A program made the position numbers and the translations under genes. A stretch of 64,000 nt of DNA, taken from JAZKHT01 sp040385245 (lineage in GTDB: Bacteria > Pseudomonadota > Alphaproteobacteria > Rhodobacterales > Rhodobacteraceae). Under the pieces are notes generated by a model, which saw only the letters and a program-made list of their open reading frames with translations, had not been told where the DNA came from and made no database searches. The number at the start of each line of letters is the position of its first letter. Positions within the stretch are counted from its first letter, which is position 1. The stretch is from NCBI GenBank assembly GCA_040385245.1, contig JAZKHT010000008.1, positions 62,001 to 126,000 on the forward strand. Direction: 5' to 3'. Of this stretch, positions 9,440-16,976 are shown in pieces.

Positions 9440-10207
9440 TTATTGTCCCGTGAAGTCGGGTTTGCGTTTGTCGCGAAAGGCGGCGACGCCTTCGGCCCGG
9501 TCACCGCTGGCGGCAATGGCGGCACTTCCCAAAGCCTCGACCATGGCAGCACGGTCTTCGCCTGCGGCGGCGTGGATCATCGACTTGGTGATCTCGACCG
9601 CGCGGGGTGACAGGGTTACGGCGCGGTCCAGCAAGGCAATCGCCGCGGCGCGTGGGTCTGCGTCAACCGCCGCGACAAATCCCATCGCCAATGCGCGGTC
9701 GGCCGGTATGCGATGCCCGAACAGTGCCATTTCCTTGACCACGGCCTCGGGTAGCAGCCGCAACAGCCGCTGCGTGCCAGACCAGCCCGGAACGATCCCG
9801 ACGCCCGCCTCGGGCAAGGCAAGGCTGGCGGTGGGGGCCATGACCCGCAGATCGCAGGCTGCTGCCAGTTCCAGCCCGCCGCCAAAGGCGTGGCCGGACA
9901 GGACGGCAATCGTCGGCTTTGACATCCGCGCCAGCCGGTCGAAAATGCGGTGACCGTCGCGCACCCAATGGCGTGCAAATTCGGCGGGGGTCAGATCGCC
10001 CCAGCCGTTGATATCGGCCCCGGTGCAAAAGGCGCGGGTGCCTTCGGCGGTCACCATCACGGCACGGATCGCGGGGTTACGCTCGATCCCCTCAAGATGG
10101 GCTGCCAGTTGGTCCAGCATCTGCACCGTAAAGGCGTTCATCTTGGCGGGGTTGTCCAGCCGCACCTCGGCCACGGCGCCCGCGACGGTCAGGTGAACCG
10201 CGCTCAT
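9440..10207 (-). CDS. Enoyl-CoA hydratase/isomerase family protein
   Basis: A 255-residue crotonase-fold enzyme. The oxyanion-hole and helix motif SGHAFGGGLELAAACDLRVM is clear, followed by PEAGVGIVPGWSGTQRLLRL. In the second region LALPEAGVGIVPGWSG gives the usual catalytic-loop position. ATG at 10207 overlaps the stop of the CoA-transferase gene (ATGA), favouring this start over one three codons earlier. Hydration of an unsaturated acyl-CoA is the family reaction; the exact substrate here is unknown. Confidence 0.9.
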   Translation of the reverse strand: MSAVHLTVAGAVAEVRLDNPAKMNAFTVQMLDQLAAHLEGIERNPAIRAVMVTAEGTRAFCTGADINGWGDLTPAEFARHWVRDGHRIFDRLARMSKPTIAVLSGHAFGGGLELAAACDLRVMAPTASLALPEAGVGIVPGWSGTQRLLRLLPEAVVKEMALFGHRIPADRALAMGFVAAVDADPRAAAIALLDRAVTLSPRAVEITKSMIHAAAGEDRAAMVEALGSAAIAASGDRAEGVAAFRDKRKPDFTGQ

Positions 10208-11775
10208 GCCCCCCACCCCATCGGTTCCTTGCGCAACAGGGACAAGGGAAGGGTGATCGCGTTTTCCGCCACGCTGACCCGGCCCTGACTGGCTGCCACG
10301 ATGTCGCGCGCGGGGTCGATGCCCGGCATGATTTCAATCGCGACCAGACCGCGATCCCCCAGACGCATCACGCAGCGTTCGGTGATATACAGCACGTCCT
10401 GCCCCTGTTCGCGGGCCCGTTCGCCGGAAAAGGTGACGTGTTCGACCGCTTCGACCATCTTGGTGAACTTGCCGGGGGTGACGACGCGCAACCCGTCATC
10501 GGTCAGCGCGATTTCGGCCCCCGCTTCGAACCAGCCGGAAAAGACGATCTTCCTCGCATGGCTGGTGATATCGACAAACCCACCGCAACCCGCCGTCAAA
10601 TAAGGCTTTTTGCCCAGTTTCGAGACGTTGACATTGCCTTCGACATCCACCTCGAGGAAGGACAGGAACGACACATCGAACCCGGCACCCTGAAAGTAGA
10701 TGAACTGCTGCGGCGATGGCACAAAGGCATCCGCATTCGACGCACAGCCAAAGGCGAAACCGGTCAATGGCATGCCGCCCACGGCGCCTTGTTCGATGGC
10801 CCATGTCACCGCTTCGGGATGGCCCTCCTCCAACAGGATGCGCGGCACCATGGCAGAAATGCCAAAGCCCAGATTGGCGGTCATGCCGGGGCGCAGTTCC
10901 ATCGCGGCGCGGCGGGCGATGACCTTTTCAACGCCATGCTCTGCCAGCGAAAAGCTGGACCAGGGCCGCATGACCTGACCAGAAATCGCCGGGTCATAGG
11001 GGGTTTCGCAGGTCTGTTTCTGATCGGGATCGACCACGATCACATCCACCAGATGCCCCGGCACGCGCACATCATGCGGGCGCAGGGTGCCGCGCGCCGT
11101 CACCCGGCTGACTTGGGCGATCACCAGTCCGCCATGGTTGCGCACGCAGATCGCCTGCTCCAACCCACCCAGATAGGCGCCTTCGTGTTCATAGGTCAGG
11201 TTGCCATGCTCGTCCGCCGTGGTGGCGCGCAGGATGGCGACGGTGGGGATGATGTTGGGATAGTGCAGCCACGTATCCCCCAGAAACTCGACGCGGTTCA
11301 CGATGGGGTTGGCCGCCGCCAATTCGTTCATCGCGCAGCCCTGACGGATCGGGTCGGCAAAGGTTTTCAGGCCAACCTTTGTCAACACGCCGGGGCGGTT
11401 CGCCGCCGCCTCGCGGTGCATGTCGAAAAGGATGCCCGAGGGCACGTTATAGGCCGCAACCCGGTTCTCGACGATCATCCGCCAGATGTCCGGCATCGGT
11501 TTCGACGAGGGGCCCGACGGGTACGATCCGCCCAGGATACGGCCCAGCAACCCGTCCTTGGCAATGTGATCGACGCCCTTGACGCCATACATGTCGCCTG
11601 CGGCAATCGGGTGAATGGTCGTCAGGTTGCGGGGGTGACCTTCGGCGGTGAACCTCTCGCCCAAAGCCCGCAGCACCAGATCGGGGCATCCCAGTGCAGA
11701 AGAGGACGACACCGTCACCACGGCCCCGTCTGCAATGCGTGCCACGGCGGCGGCGGGGGTCATAACCTTTGTCAT
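10204..11775 (-). CDS. Acyl-CoA:acetate/3-ketoacid CoA-transferase (fused alpha-beta, YdiF/propionate CoA-transferase type)
   Basis: A 523-residue family I CoA-transferase with both subunit domains in one chain. The N-terminal half carries SSSSALGCPDLVLRALGERF and the C-terminal half carries the active-site region WAIEQGAVGGMPLTG, where E of EQG is the predicted catalytic glutamate that forms the CoA thioester. It would move CoA from a short acyl-CoA to the acid produced by the pathway. It overlaps the hydratase gene downstream and the oxidoreductase gene upstream by 4 bp each, showing tight coupling. Confidence 0.9.
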   Translation of the reverse strand: MTKVMTPAAAVARIADGAVVTVSSSSALGCPDLVLRALGERFTAEGHPRNLTTIHPIAAGDMYGVKGVDHIAKDGLLGRILGGSYPSGPSSKPMPDIWRMIVENRVAAYNVPSGILFDMHREAAANRPGVLTKVGLKTFADPIRQGCAMNELAAANPIVNRVEFLGDTWLHYPNIIPTVAILRATTADEHGNLTYEHEGAYLGGLEQAICVRNHGGLVIAQVSRVTARGTLRPHDVRVPGHLVDVIVVDPDQKQTCETPYDPAISGQVMRPWSSFSLAEHGVEKVIARRAAMELRPGMTANLGFGISAMVPRILLEEGHPEAVTWAIEQGAVGGMPLTGFAFGCASNADAFVPSPQQFIYFQGAGFDVSFLSFLEVDVEGNVNVSKLGKKPYLTAGCGGFVDITSHARKIVFSGWFEAGAEIALTDDGLRVVTPGKFTKMVEAVEHVTFSGERAREQGQDVLYITERCVMRLGDRGLVAIEIMPGIDPARDIVAASQGRVSVAENAITLPLSLLRKEPMGWGA

Positions 11776-12776
11776 GCGGCTGATCCGTAATCCACGGCCA
11801 CGCGGACGCCCGACAGTCCGGCCTTGCGCACCGCCAGCGCCACCGCCAGCGATTTGACCCCGTCCCAGCCGCTGGCCGCAGGGGTGCCCGTTCCTGCCAC
11901 GGCGGCACAGAACCGCGCCACGCCATAATGATACAGGTTGTGGTTGGCAAAGGGGATCACCTGCCGCCCCTTGTCGGTCACCAGTTCGACCTCGCCCACC
12001 GGGCGCTGGGTCATCACGCCGCGCGCAAAGACCGACCCAGCGGTTCCATGCACCTCGAACCCGGACCCGGCAAAGGGGTGGGTAAAGCTTTCATGGCTTT
12101 GCACCATCACGCCCGACGGCATGTCCCAGATCGACATGGCGCTGTCTTCGACACCCTGTCCCATGCCGGAACTGGCCACCTGCGCCACCACCGACACCGG
12201 ATCTTCGCCCAACAGGAACCGTACCACATCGGCATCATGCACGGTGATGTCAGGCACCACGCCGCCCCCGGCCTCTGCCGATGTGATGCGCCAGCCTTGC
12301 AGGTTTTCCGGCAGATGCACGGCATGAAACACCCGCAACGACAGCACGCGGCCTATGGCCCCCGAAGCGATCAGATCGCGCACCGCATGTTGGCTGCCTG
12401 CGCAGCGCAAGTGGTGGTTGGTGGCGAACACCACCCCGGCCTGTTCGGCGGCGGCGACCATGCGGGCGGCATCATCGACACCCATCGCAAGGGGCTTTTC
12501 GCATAGGACATGCTTGCCAGCCGCAATCGCCGCCATGGCCTGCGGCAGATGCTTTTCGTTGGTGGACGAGATATAGACCGCCCCCACGCCCGGGTCGGCC
12601 AAGGCCACCTTCAGATCGGTGCCGTGGTTGGGAATGTCGTGGCGCGCGGCATAGTCCATTGCGTGCCGGGCGTCACCGCTGATGACCCACCTGATCCCAT
12701 GGCCATCCTGCGCGCGAAGGGCGTCTATCATGTACTGGCTGGCAATCGTGCTTGCCCCGATCAGTGCCCAGTCCAT
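11772..12776 (-). CDS. Gfo/Idh/MocA family oxidoreductase
   Basis: A 334-residue NAD(P)-dependent dehydrogenase: N-terminal Rossmann segment ALIGASTIASQYMIDAL, the family signature HVLCEKPLAM at about residues 90-100, and the C-terminal alpha/beta domain with HDADVVRFLLGE. The start at 12776 follows a purine-rich GGGGGAGAAGGC. It is the first gene of the minus-strand operon, 17 bp from the nearer operator palindrome. Members act on sugars, inositols and their keto forms, agreeing with a sugar-type transporter in the same operon. Confidence 0.9.
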   Translation of the reverse strand: MDWALIGASTIASQYMIDALRAQDGHGIRWVISGDARHAMDYAARHDIPNHGTDLKVALADPGVGAVYISSTNEKHLPQAMAAIAAGKHVLCEKPLAMGVDDAARMVAAAEQAGVVFATNHHLRCAGSQHAVRDLIASGAIGRVLSLRVFHAVHLPENLQGWRITSAEAGGGVVPDITVHDADVVRFLLGEDPVSVVAQVASSGMGQGVEDSAMSIWDMPSGVMVQSHESFTHPFAGSGFEVHGTAGSVFARGVMTQRPVGEVELVTDKGRQVIPFANHNLYHYGVARFCAAVAGTGTPAASGWDGVKSLAVALAVRKAGLSGVRVAVDYGSAA

Positions 12777-12792
12777 GCCTTCTCCCCCGGAA

Positions 12793-12828
12793 ATGGAACG
12801 TTCCATATTTGGTAACTGGAACGTTCCA
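12793..12828 (-). promoter_or_regulatory. Two identical 12-bp palindromic operators (TGGAACGTTCCA x2)
   Basis: TGGAACGTTCCA occurs at 12794-12805 and again at 12817-12828, centres 23 bp apart. Each is a perfect palindrome with a central CG, the hallmark of LacI/GalR-family operators. They lie directly before the start codon of the first operon gene (12776). The nearest LacI-type gene is at the other end of the operon (1-103). Binding by that regulator is inferred. Confidence 0.75.
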
Positions 12829-12838
12829 TACAGTCAAT

Positions 12839-13019
12839 CCGATTCTTGGCGGGCCAGTTTCGGGGCAGGGCGGATGGTGTTGGCACGGGCATCAGGGCAC
12901 GGCAAAGCGTGCCCTGGTTGCTGGCCCTCGCCCACGATCCCAAACACCTCGCCAGGCTGCAGATCGAACCACCGCTCCGCACATCCGATCCGCGCGACAA
13001 GGGTCGTTGTCACCGGCCC
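12839..13019 (-). pseudogene. Possible remnant of an ABC ATPase N terminus (PhnK-like)
   Basis: This stretch has no normal gene. One minus-strand frame, bounded by stops, reads CAERWFDLQPGEVFGIVGEG, which resembles the start of oligopeptide/phosphonate-type ABC ATPases up to the Walker A loop, where the expected GSGKST is replaced by unrelated residues. The match is short and there is no start codon. A perfect 9-bp hairpin (12893-12916) lies inside it. The region from 12829 to 13237 otherwise shows only the operators and one copy of a short repeat. Confidence 0.2.
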
Positions 13020-13036
13020 CTAACAGCAGGGGATCA

Positions 13037-13063
13037 GGCTTTTTCTTCGCCAAAATACTCAAT
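13037..13063 (+). repeat. 27-bp intergenic repeat, copy 1
   Basis: GGCTTTTTCTTCGCC followed by AAAATACTCAAT. It matches 26 of 27 bases of a second intergenic copy at 18160-18186. The T-run and A-run flanking CTTCGC can pair weakly. Similar TTTTTCTTCGC-AAAATACTC strings are, from memory, common between genes in Rhodobacteraceae; a genome search would settle this. Confidence 0.6.
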
Positions 13064-13237
13064 TTTCCCAGCCCCCACGGGCAGGCCCTGACCCTGACGG
13101 CATCGTTCCCTCAGGCAGGGTGATTGATCGCAAAACGGTATCGCGGCAGGGGCGATTGGCAGACATCCGCAATTGCCAGTTCGGGCGCGTGCGGGGTAAA
13201 CCTGTGTGATACTTCCGTCACCAAAGGCCTGTCATCC

Positions 13238-13924
13238 ATGACCCGATCCGCCCTTGTGACAGGTGCCAGTTCCGGCATCGGTGCGGCCATCACCGCACGG
13301 CTGCTCGACGACGGCTGGACGGTCCATGGCCTGTGCCGCAGCGCGCCCGCGCCCCATCCCCGCCTGATCCACATTGCCGCCGACATCAGCGATCCGGTTG
13401 GTCTTGACTCGGTGCTGCAGGGGTTGACGCGCGACCATGGGCCGATGTGGGGGATCGTCCATGCGGCGGGCGTGCTGCGGGTGGGGCGCCTGCCCGACCT
13501 TGATTCCGACGCCGGACGTCAGATGTGGACCCTGCATGTCGATGCGGCGGCGCAGATCGTCAATCATCTGGTCCGCACCATGCCCGATCAGGGCCGGATC
13601 GTGCTGATCGGCAGCCGCACCGCCGCCGGGGCCGCCGGGCGCAGCCAATACGCCGCCACCAAGGCCGCACTGGTTGGCATGGCGCGGTCCTGGGCGATCG
13701 AGTTGGCCCCGCGCGGCATCACGGTGAACGTCATCGCCCCCGGTGCCACCGACACGCCGATGTTGCGCGACCCCGCGCGCGGCAGCGTGGCCCCCATCAT
13801 GCCGCCCCTTGGCCGGTTTGTCCGCCCCGAAGAGATTGGCGCGCTTGCCGCCTTCATCATGTCCGACATGGCCGCCAGCCTGACCGGACAGCAGATCGTC
13901 GTCTGTGGTGGTGCGTCACTGTAA
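13238..13924 (+). CDS. SDR family NAD(P)-dependent oxidoreductase
   Basis: A 228-residue classical short-chain dehydrogenase. The cofactor motif TGASSGIGAAI is at residues 7-17, the IVHAAGVL segment replaces NNAG, and the catalytic triad appears as S of IGSRTAAG and YAATK. The C-terminal part ends ADMAASLTGQQIVVCGG, a normal SDR end. ATG at 13238 was chosen because the extra 38 in-frame residues upstream are unlike the family. It is slightly short (most are 240-260). No neighbour points to a substrate. Confidence 0.88.
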   Translation: MTRSALVTGASSGIGAAITARLLDDGWTVHGLCRSAPAPHPRLIHIAADISDPVGLDSVLQGLTRDHGPMWGIVHAAGVLRVGRLPDLDSDAGRQMWTLHVDAAAQIVNHLVRTMPDQGRIVLIGSRTAAGAAGRSQYAATKAALVGMARSWAIELAPRGITVNVIAPGATDTPMLRDPARGSVAPIMPPLGRFVRPEEIGALAAFIMSDMAASLTGQQIVVCGGASL

Positions 13925-13996
13925 CATTTGGAACAGAGGCGGCGTCTGTGGCATCGCCGTGATGCAGCCAGACCCGTGGCTCCCGCCTTCTCTCTA

Positions 13997-14020
13997 CAGC
14001 GCGAAAACATGTTTGCGCTG
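13997..14020 (+). promoter_or_regulatory. Imperfect inverted repeat before the GlyA-like gene
   Basis: CAGCGC-GA-AAAC-AT-GTTT-GCGCTG: two arms of ten bases with a 2-base bulge on the left side, 45 bp before the start of the GlyA-like gene at 14065. It could be an operator or an RNA hairpin. No family assignment is possible. Confidence 0.35.
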
Positions 14021-14064
14021 CGAGGTCAGGCCTGATTTGCTGCCTCCGAATGTAGGAGAGCGTG

Positions 14065-15384
14065 ATGACCCGTCTTGCCCGCCGCCCCTGGGTGCCCGCC
14101 ACCCCCGAAGATCACATCCAACACATCGCGGACCAGACGGCGCAGGCACCGCTTGATGCGACGGCGGACCGGATCGAGGCGCTGATCCGTCTGAACCAGC
14201 AGATCCACGACGCCGATTGTTTCAATCTGAACCCCGCGACCAATGTGATGAACCCCTTGGCCGAGGCGGCGTTGGCGCGGGGTCTGGGCAGCCGCCCCTC
14301 ACTTGGCTATCCCGGCGATAAATACGAAATGGGGCTTGAGGCCATCGAAGAGATCGAGGTGATCGCCGCCGAACTTGCCGCCGAGGTGTTTCAGGCCGCT
14401 TTCGCCGAGGTGCGGGTGGGGTCGGGGGCGCTGGCGAACCTGTACGGGTTCATGGCGCTGGCAAAGCCCGGCGACGCGATCATCGCCCCGCCCGGCACCG
14501 TGGGCGGTCACGTCACCCACCACGCGGCGGGCTGTGCCGGGCTTTATGGCCTGATCACGCATCCGGCCCCGGTCGATGCCGATGGCTATACCGTGGATCT
14601 GGGGGCCTTGCGCACCCTGGCCCATCAGGTGCGCCCCAGGATCATCACCATCGGCGGCAGCCTGAACCTGTTCCCGCATCCCGTCGCTGACATACGTGCC
14701 ATCGCTGACGAGGTGGGGGCAAAGGTGCTGTTCGACGCCGCCCACCAATGCGGCCTGATTGCGGGCGGGATCTGGGAAAACCCACTGTCCAACGGCGCGC
14801 ATCTGATGACGATGAGCACGTATAAATCCCTTGGCGGTCCGGCGGGCGGGTTGATCGTGACGAATGACGCGGCCATTGCCAAACAGTTGGACGCCATCGC
14901 CTATCCCGGCATGACCGCCAATTTTGACGCGGGCAAGACGGCGGCGCTGGCGCTGACACTGCTGGACTGGCGCGCGCAAGGTGCCGCCTATGCGCAGGCG
15001 ATGGTCGATCTGTCGCAGGCGTTGGCGGGGGCATTGGCCGCCCTTGGACTGCCGGTCTTTGCCGCCGACGGGGGCATGACCCGCTCGCACCAGTTCGCCA
15101 TCGAAGCGGCGGGTTTCGGTGGCGGGCAGGCCGCGTCAAAAACCCTGCGGCGCGCGGGATTTCTGGCCTGCGGTATCGGCCTGCCGATTGCCGAGGTGCC
15201 GGGCGATCTGAACGGATTGCGCATCGGCACGCCGGAACTGGTGCGCCGGGGTGTCACCCCTGCCGATGCGCCCGCCTTGGCCGCATTGATCGCCGAAGGC
15301 TTGCGATCGAACAACCCCGACGCGGTTGCCCCGCGCACCGCTGCCCTGCGCGCGCGGTTCACCGGGCTGCATTACATCCGCTGA
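14065..15384 (+). CDS. Serine hydroxymethyltransferase-like PLP-dependent enzyme
   Basis: A 439-residue fold-type I PLP enzyme related to serine hydroxymethyltransferase (GlyA). PLP lysine is in STYKSLGGPAGGLIVTN, matching the STHKTLRGPRGG region of GlyA; FDAAHQCGLIAGG matches the cofactor aspartate/histidine segment; SLGYPGDKYEMG matches the GlyA substrate loop. The sequence differs enough from true GlyA that a related aldolase, 2-methylserine hydroxymethyltransferase or racemase is possible. ATG at 14065 follows AGGAGAG; a GTG directly before it is less likely. It stands alone, probably monocistronic. Confidence 0.78.
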   Translation: MTRLARRPWVPATPEDHIQHIADQTAQAPLDATADRIEALIRLNQQIHDADCFNLNPATNVMNPLAEAALARGLGSRPSLGYPGDKYEMGLEAIEEIEVIAAELAAEVFQAAFAEVRVGSGALANLYGFMALAKPGDAIIAPPGTVGGHVTHHAAGCAGLYGLITHPAPVDADGYTVDLGALRTLAHQVRPRIITIGGSLNLFPHPVADIRAIADEVGAKVLFDAAHQCGLIAGGIWENPLSNGAHLMTMSTYKSLGGPAGGLIVTNDAAIAKQLDAIAYPGMTANFDAGKTAALALTLLDWRAQGAAYAQAMVDLSQALAGALAALGLPVFAADGGMTRSHQFAIEAAGFGGGQAASKTLRRAGFLACGIGLPIAEVPGDLNGLRIGTPELVRRGVTPADAPALAALIAEGLRSNNPDAVAPRTAALRARFTGLHYIR

Positions 15385-15456
15385 ACATTGCGCGATCACA
15401 ACGTTTCTTCGCCGGTGCCTTGCCAAGATTGGCGCAGCCCGGCGGAGGAAACGACG

Positions 15457-15687
15457 ATGGCCCGCATCCAGATCGACGACCCCGACCTGCCGCTCAGCCG
15501 TCTGCTGGCCAGATGGCCGCAGACCCTGCGGGTTTTCATGGCACACCGGATGATGTGCATCGGCTGCCCGATCACGCCGTTTCACACGGTGATCGACGCT
15601 TGCATCGAATACAATCTGGACGAGGCCGCGTTTCGCGCCGAATTGCGCGCGGCGATCAGTGTCAATCGCTCGCAGGAGGCGTGCTGA
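15457..15687 (+). CDS. DUF1858 / hybrid-cluster-protein-associated redox-disulfide domain protein
   Basis: A 76-residue protein with the DUF1858 fold and its conserved cysteine pair in MMCIGCPITPFHTV. The family is named for genes near hybrid-cluster protein and is often found near NO-responsive genes. The start follows GGCGGAGGAAACG. Its 3' end overlaps by 26 bp the 3' end of the convergent NnrR-type regulator gene. Position beside NnrR, pseudoazurin and NirK fits a role in nitrosative stress, but the molecular function is not known. Confidence 0.82.
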   Translation: MARIQIDDPDLPLSRLLARWPQTLRVFMAHRMMCIGCPITPFHTVIDACIEYNLDEAAFRAELRAAISVNRSQEAC

Positions 15688-16363
15688 GCAGTACCAGACG
15701 GTGCGGGTCCGTCACCACGATGTGCCGCCTGCGGCTGGCGACGATGCCATCCTTTTCCCACGCGCTGAGCAACCGGCTGACGGTGTGCAGCGTGGTTCCC
15801 GTCATCTCGGATATGTTCAGCCGCGTGATGGGAAAGTCGATCTCGATCCCTTCATCCACCTTTTTGCCGCTTTGCTGCACCATCCGCAACAGGGCGGCGC
15901 TGACCCGCTGTTCGACCTGCCGGGTGGACAGTTCGGCAATTCGGCTGTGCATCTCTTCCAGCCGCACGCCGACCATCCGGTGCACGGCAGTGGCGAAACC
16001 GGGGTAGCGGGTGGTGAATTCGGGCCACAACCGCACGGGCCAGGACAGCGTCAGACATTCATCCGCCGCCATGGCGCTGGCGGGATAGACGACCGCCCCG
16101 ATGGCGGGTGCGATGCCGAACAACTGGCCGGGGGCGATGTGCAGCACGATCACCTGTTCGCCCTCTTTCGTGGTGCGGATCACGCGGATCGTGCCATCGA
16201 GCAACAGAAAGAACCGCTCGGCCGCCATGCCCGCCGAAAAGATCGCCGTGCCCTCGTCGTGCCGCTTGGACGTTGCCAGATCGAGAATTTCGCGAATCTG
16301 TCCGCGATCCAGTTGATTGAACGGCAGAAGGTGGATCAGCAGCGTTTCATCCAGCTTTTTCAA
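15662..16363 (-). CDS. nnrR: Crp/Fnr-family regulator, NnrR/Dnr type
   Basis: A 233-residue protein with a cyclic-nucleotide-binding-like domain (about residues 20-130), a dimer helix and a C-terminal winged helix with recognition helix TTLHTVSRLLSAWE. It lacks the N-terminal cysteine cluster of Fnr, so it is not an Fe-S oxygen sensor. With nirK, nnrS and pseudoazurin alongside, it best fits the NO-responsive NnrR/Dnr group. It is divergent from the pseudoazurin gene across a 111-bp gap holding a TTG-N8-CAA box, so it may also control itself. The assignment to NnrR rests on context. Confidence 0.8.
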   Translation of the reverse strand: MKKLDETLLIHLLPFNQLDRGQIREILDLATSKRHDEGTAIFSAGMAAERFFLLLDGTIRVIRTTKEGEQVIVLHIAPGQLFGIAPAIGAVVYPASAMAADECLTLSWPVRLWPEFTTRYPGFATAVHRMVGVRLEEMHSRIAELSTRQVEQRVSAALLRMVQQSGKKVDEGIEIDFPITRLNISEMTGTTLHTVSRLLSAWEKDGIVASRRRHIVVTDPHRLVLLSTPPASD

Positions 16364-16389
16364 CAGCTATCCCATCTTCGCATTCAAGT

Positions 16390-16403
16390 TTGTGCCAGAA
16401 CAA
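16390..16403 (+). promoter_or_regulatory. Crp/Fnr-type box TTG-N8-CAA between nnrR and pseudoazurin genes
   Basis: TTGTGCCAGAACAA: exact TTG and CAA half-sites with an 8-base spacer, the spacing used by Fnr and NnrR. The inner bases do not follow either TTGAT or TTGCG on both sides, so the binding protein is uncertain. It lies 71 bp before the pseudoazurin start and 26 bp before the regulator start. Confidence 0.55.
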
Positions 16404-16474
16404 CCAGCGCCCCGCCGCGCCGGGGCATAAGGGCTGCATAGAACACGACGAACCATCCGAAAAGGACAGAGAAA

Positions 16475-16906
16475 ATGAAAGCGGTAACCGTCATTTTGAC
16501 AATGGCATTGGCCCTTGCGGCAGGTATGGCCGGGGCTGAAACGATCGAGGTGCAGATGCTGAACAAGGGTGCCGCCGGTGCCATGGTGTTCGAGCCTGCC
16601 TTCATCATCGCCCAACCGGGTGACACGATCATCTTCAAGGCGACCGATGCAGGCCACAATGTCGAAGGCATCAAGGGCATGTTGCCCCAAGGCATTGCCG
16701 ACTTCAAAAGCCCGATGGGCGAAGATTACACCATGACCGTCGACGCCCCCGGCTACTATGGCATCAAGTGCACCCCGCATTACGCCATGGGCATGGTCGG
16801 ACTGATCAAGGTGGGGGATGCCGCCAACTTCGATACCGTCAAGGCGGTGGTTCAGAAGGGCAAGGCCAAGAAACGCTTTGAAGAAATCTTTGCCGAAGTG
16901 AAGTGA
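16475..16906 (+). CDS. Pseudoazurin (type 1 copper electron carrier)
   Basis: A 143-residue precursor with a 21-residue signal peptide ending AGMAGA and a cupredoxin domain. Type 1 copper ligands can be placed at H61 (in DAGHNVE), C99, H102 and M107 (in KCTPHYAMGM), with the pseudoazurin spacing C-x2-H-x4-M. It is a periplasmic one-electron donor, classically to copper nitrite reductase, which is encoded at 19098-20255. Start is preceded by AAAAGGACAGAG. A clear terminator follows at 16925. Confidence 0.95.
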   Translation: MKAVTVILTMALALAAGMAGAETIEVQMLNKGAAGAMVFEPAFIIAQPGDTIIFKATDAGHNVEGIKGMLPQGIADFKSPMGEDYTMTVDAPGYYGIKCTPHYAMGMVGLIKVGDAANFDTVKAVVQKGKAKKRFEEIFAEVK

Positions 16907-16924
16907 TCGCTGTCGCAAAGGCCA

Positions 16925-16953
16925 AGCCGGGCGCCACGGGTGCCCGGCTTTTT
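16925..16953 (+). terminator. Rho-independent terminator after the pseudoazurin gene
   Basis: AGCCGGGC and GCCCGGCT form an 8-bp stem around a 9-base loop and are followed by TTTTT. It lies 19 bp after the pseudoazurin stop and before nnrS. Confidence 0.85.
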
Positions 16954-16976
16954 CATGTCTGCCAACAGGATTTGCC

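Noticed and set aside
13925..14064. Riboswitch (glycine or similar) upstream of the GlyA-like gene
   Set aside because: Only one imperfect inverted repeat is present; no tandem aptamer-like conserved core was seen.
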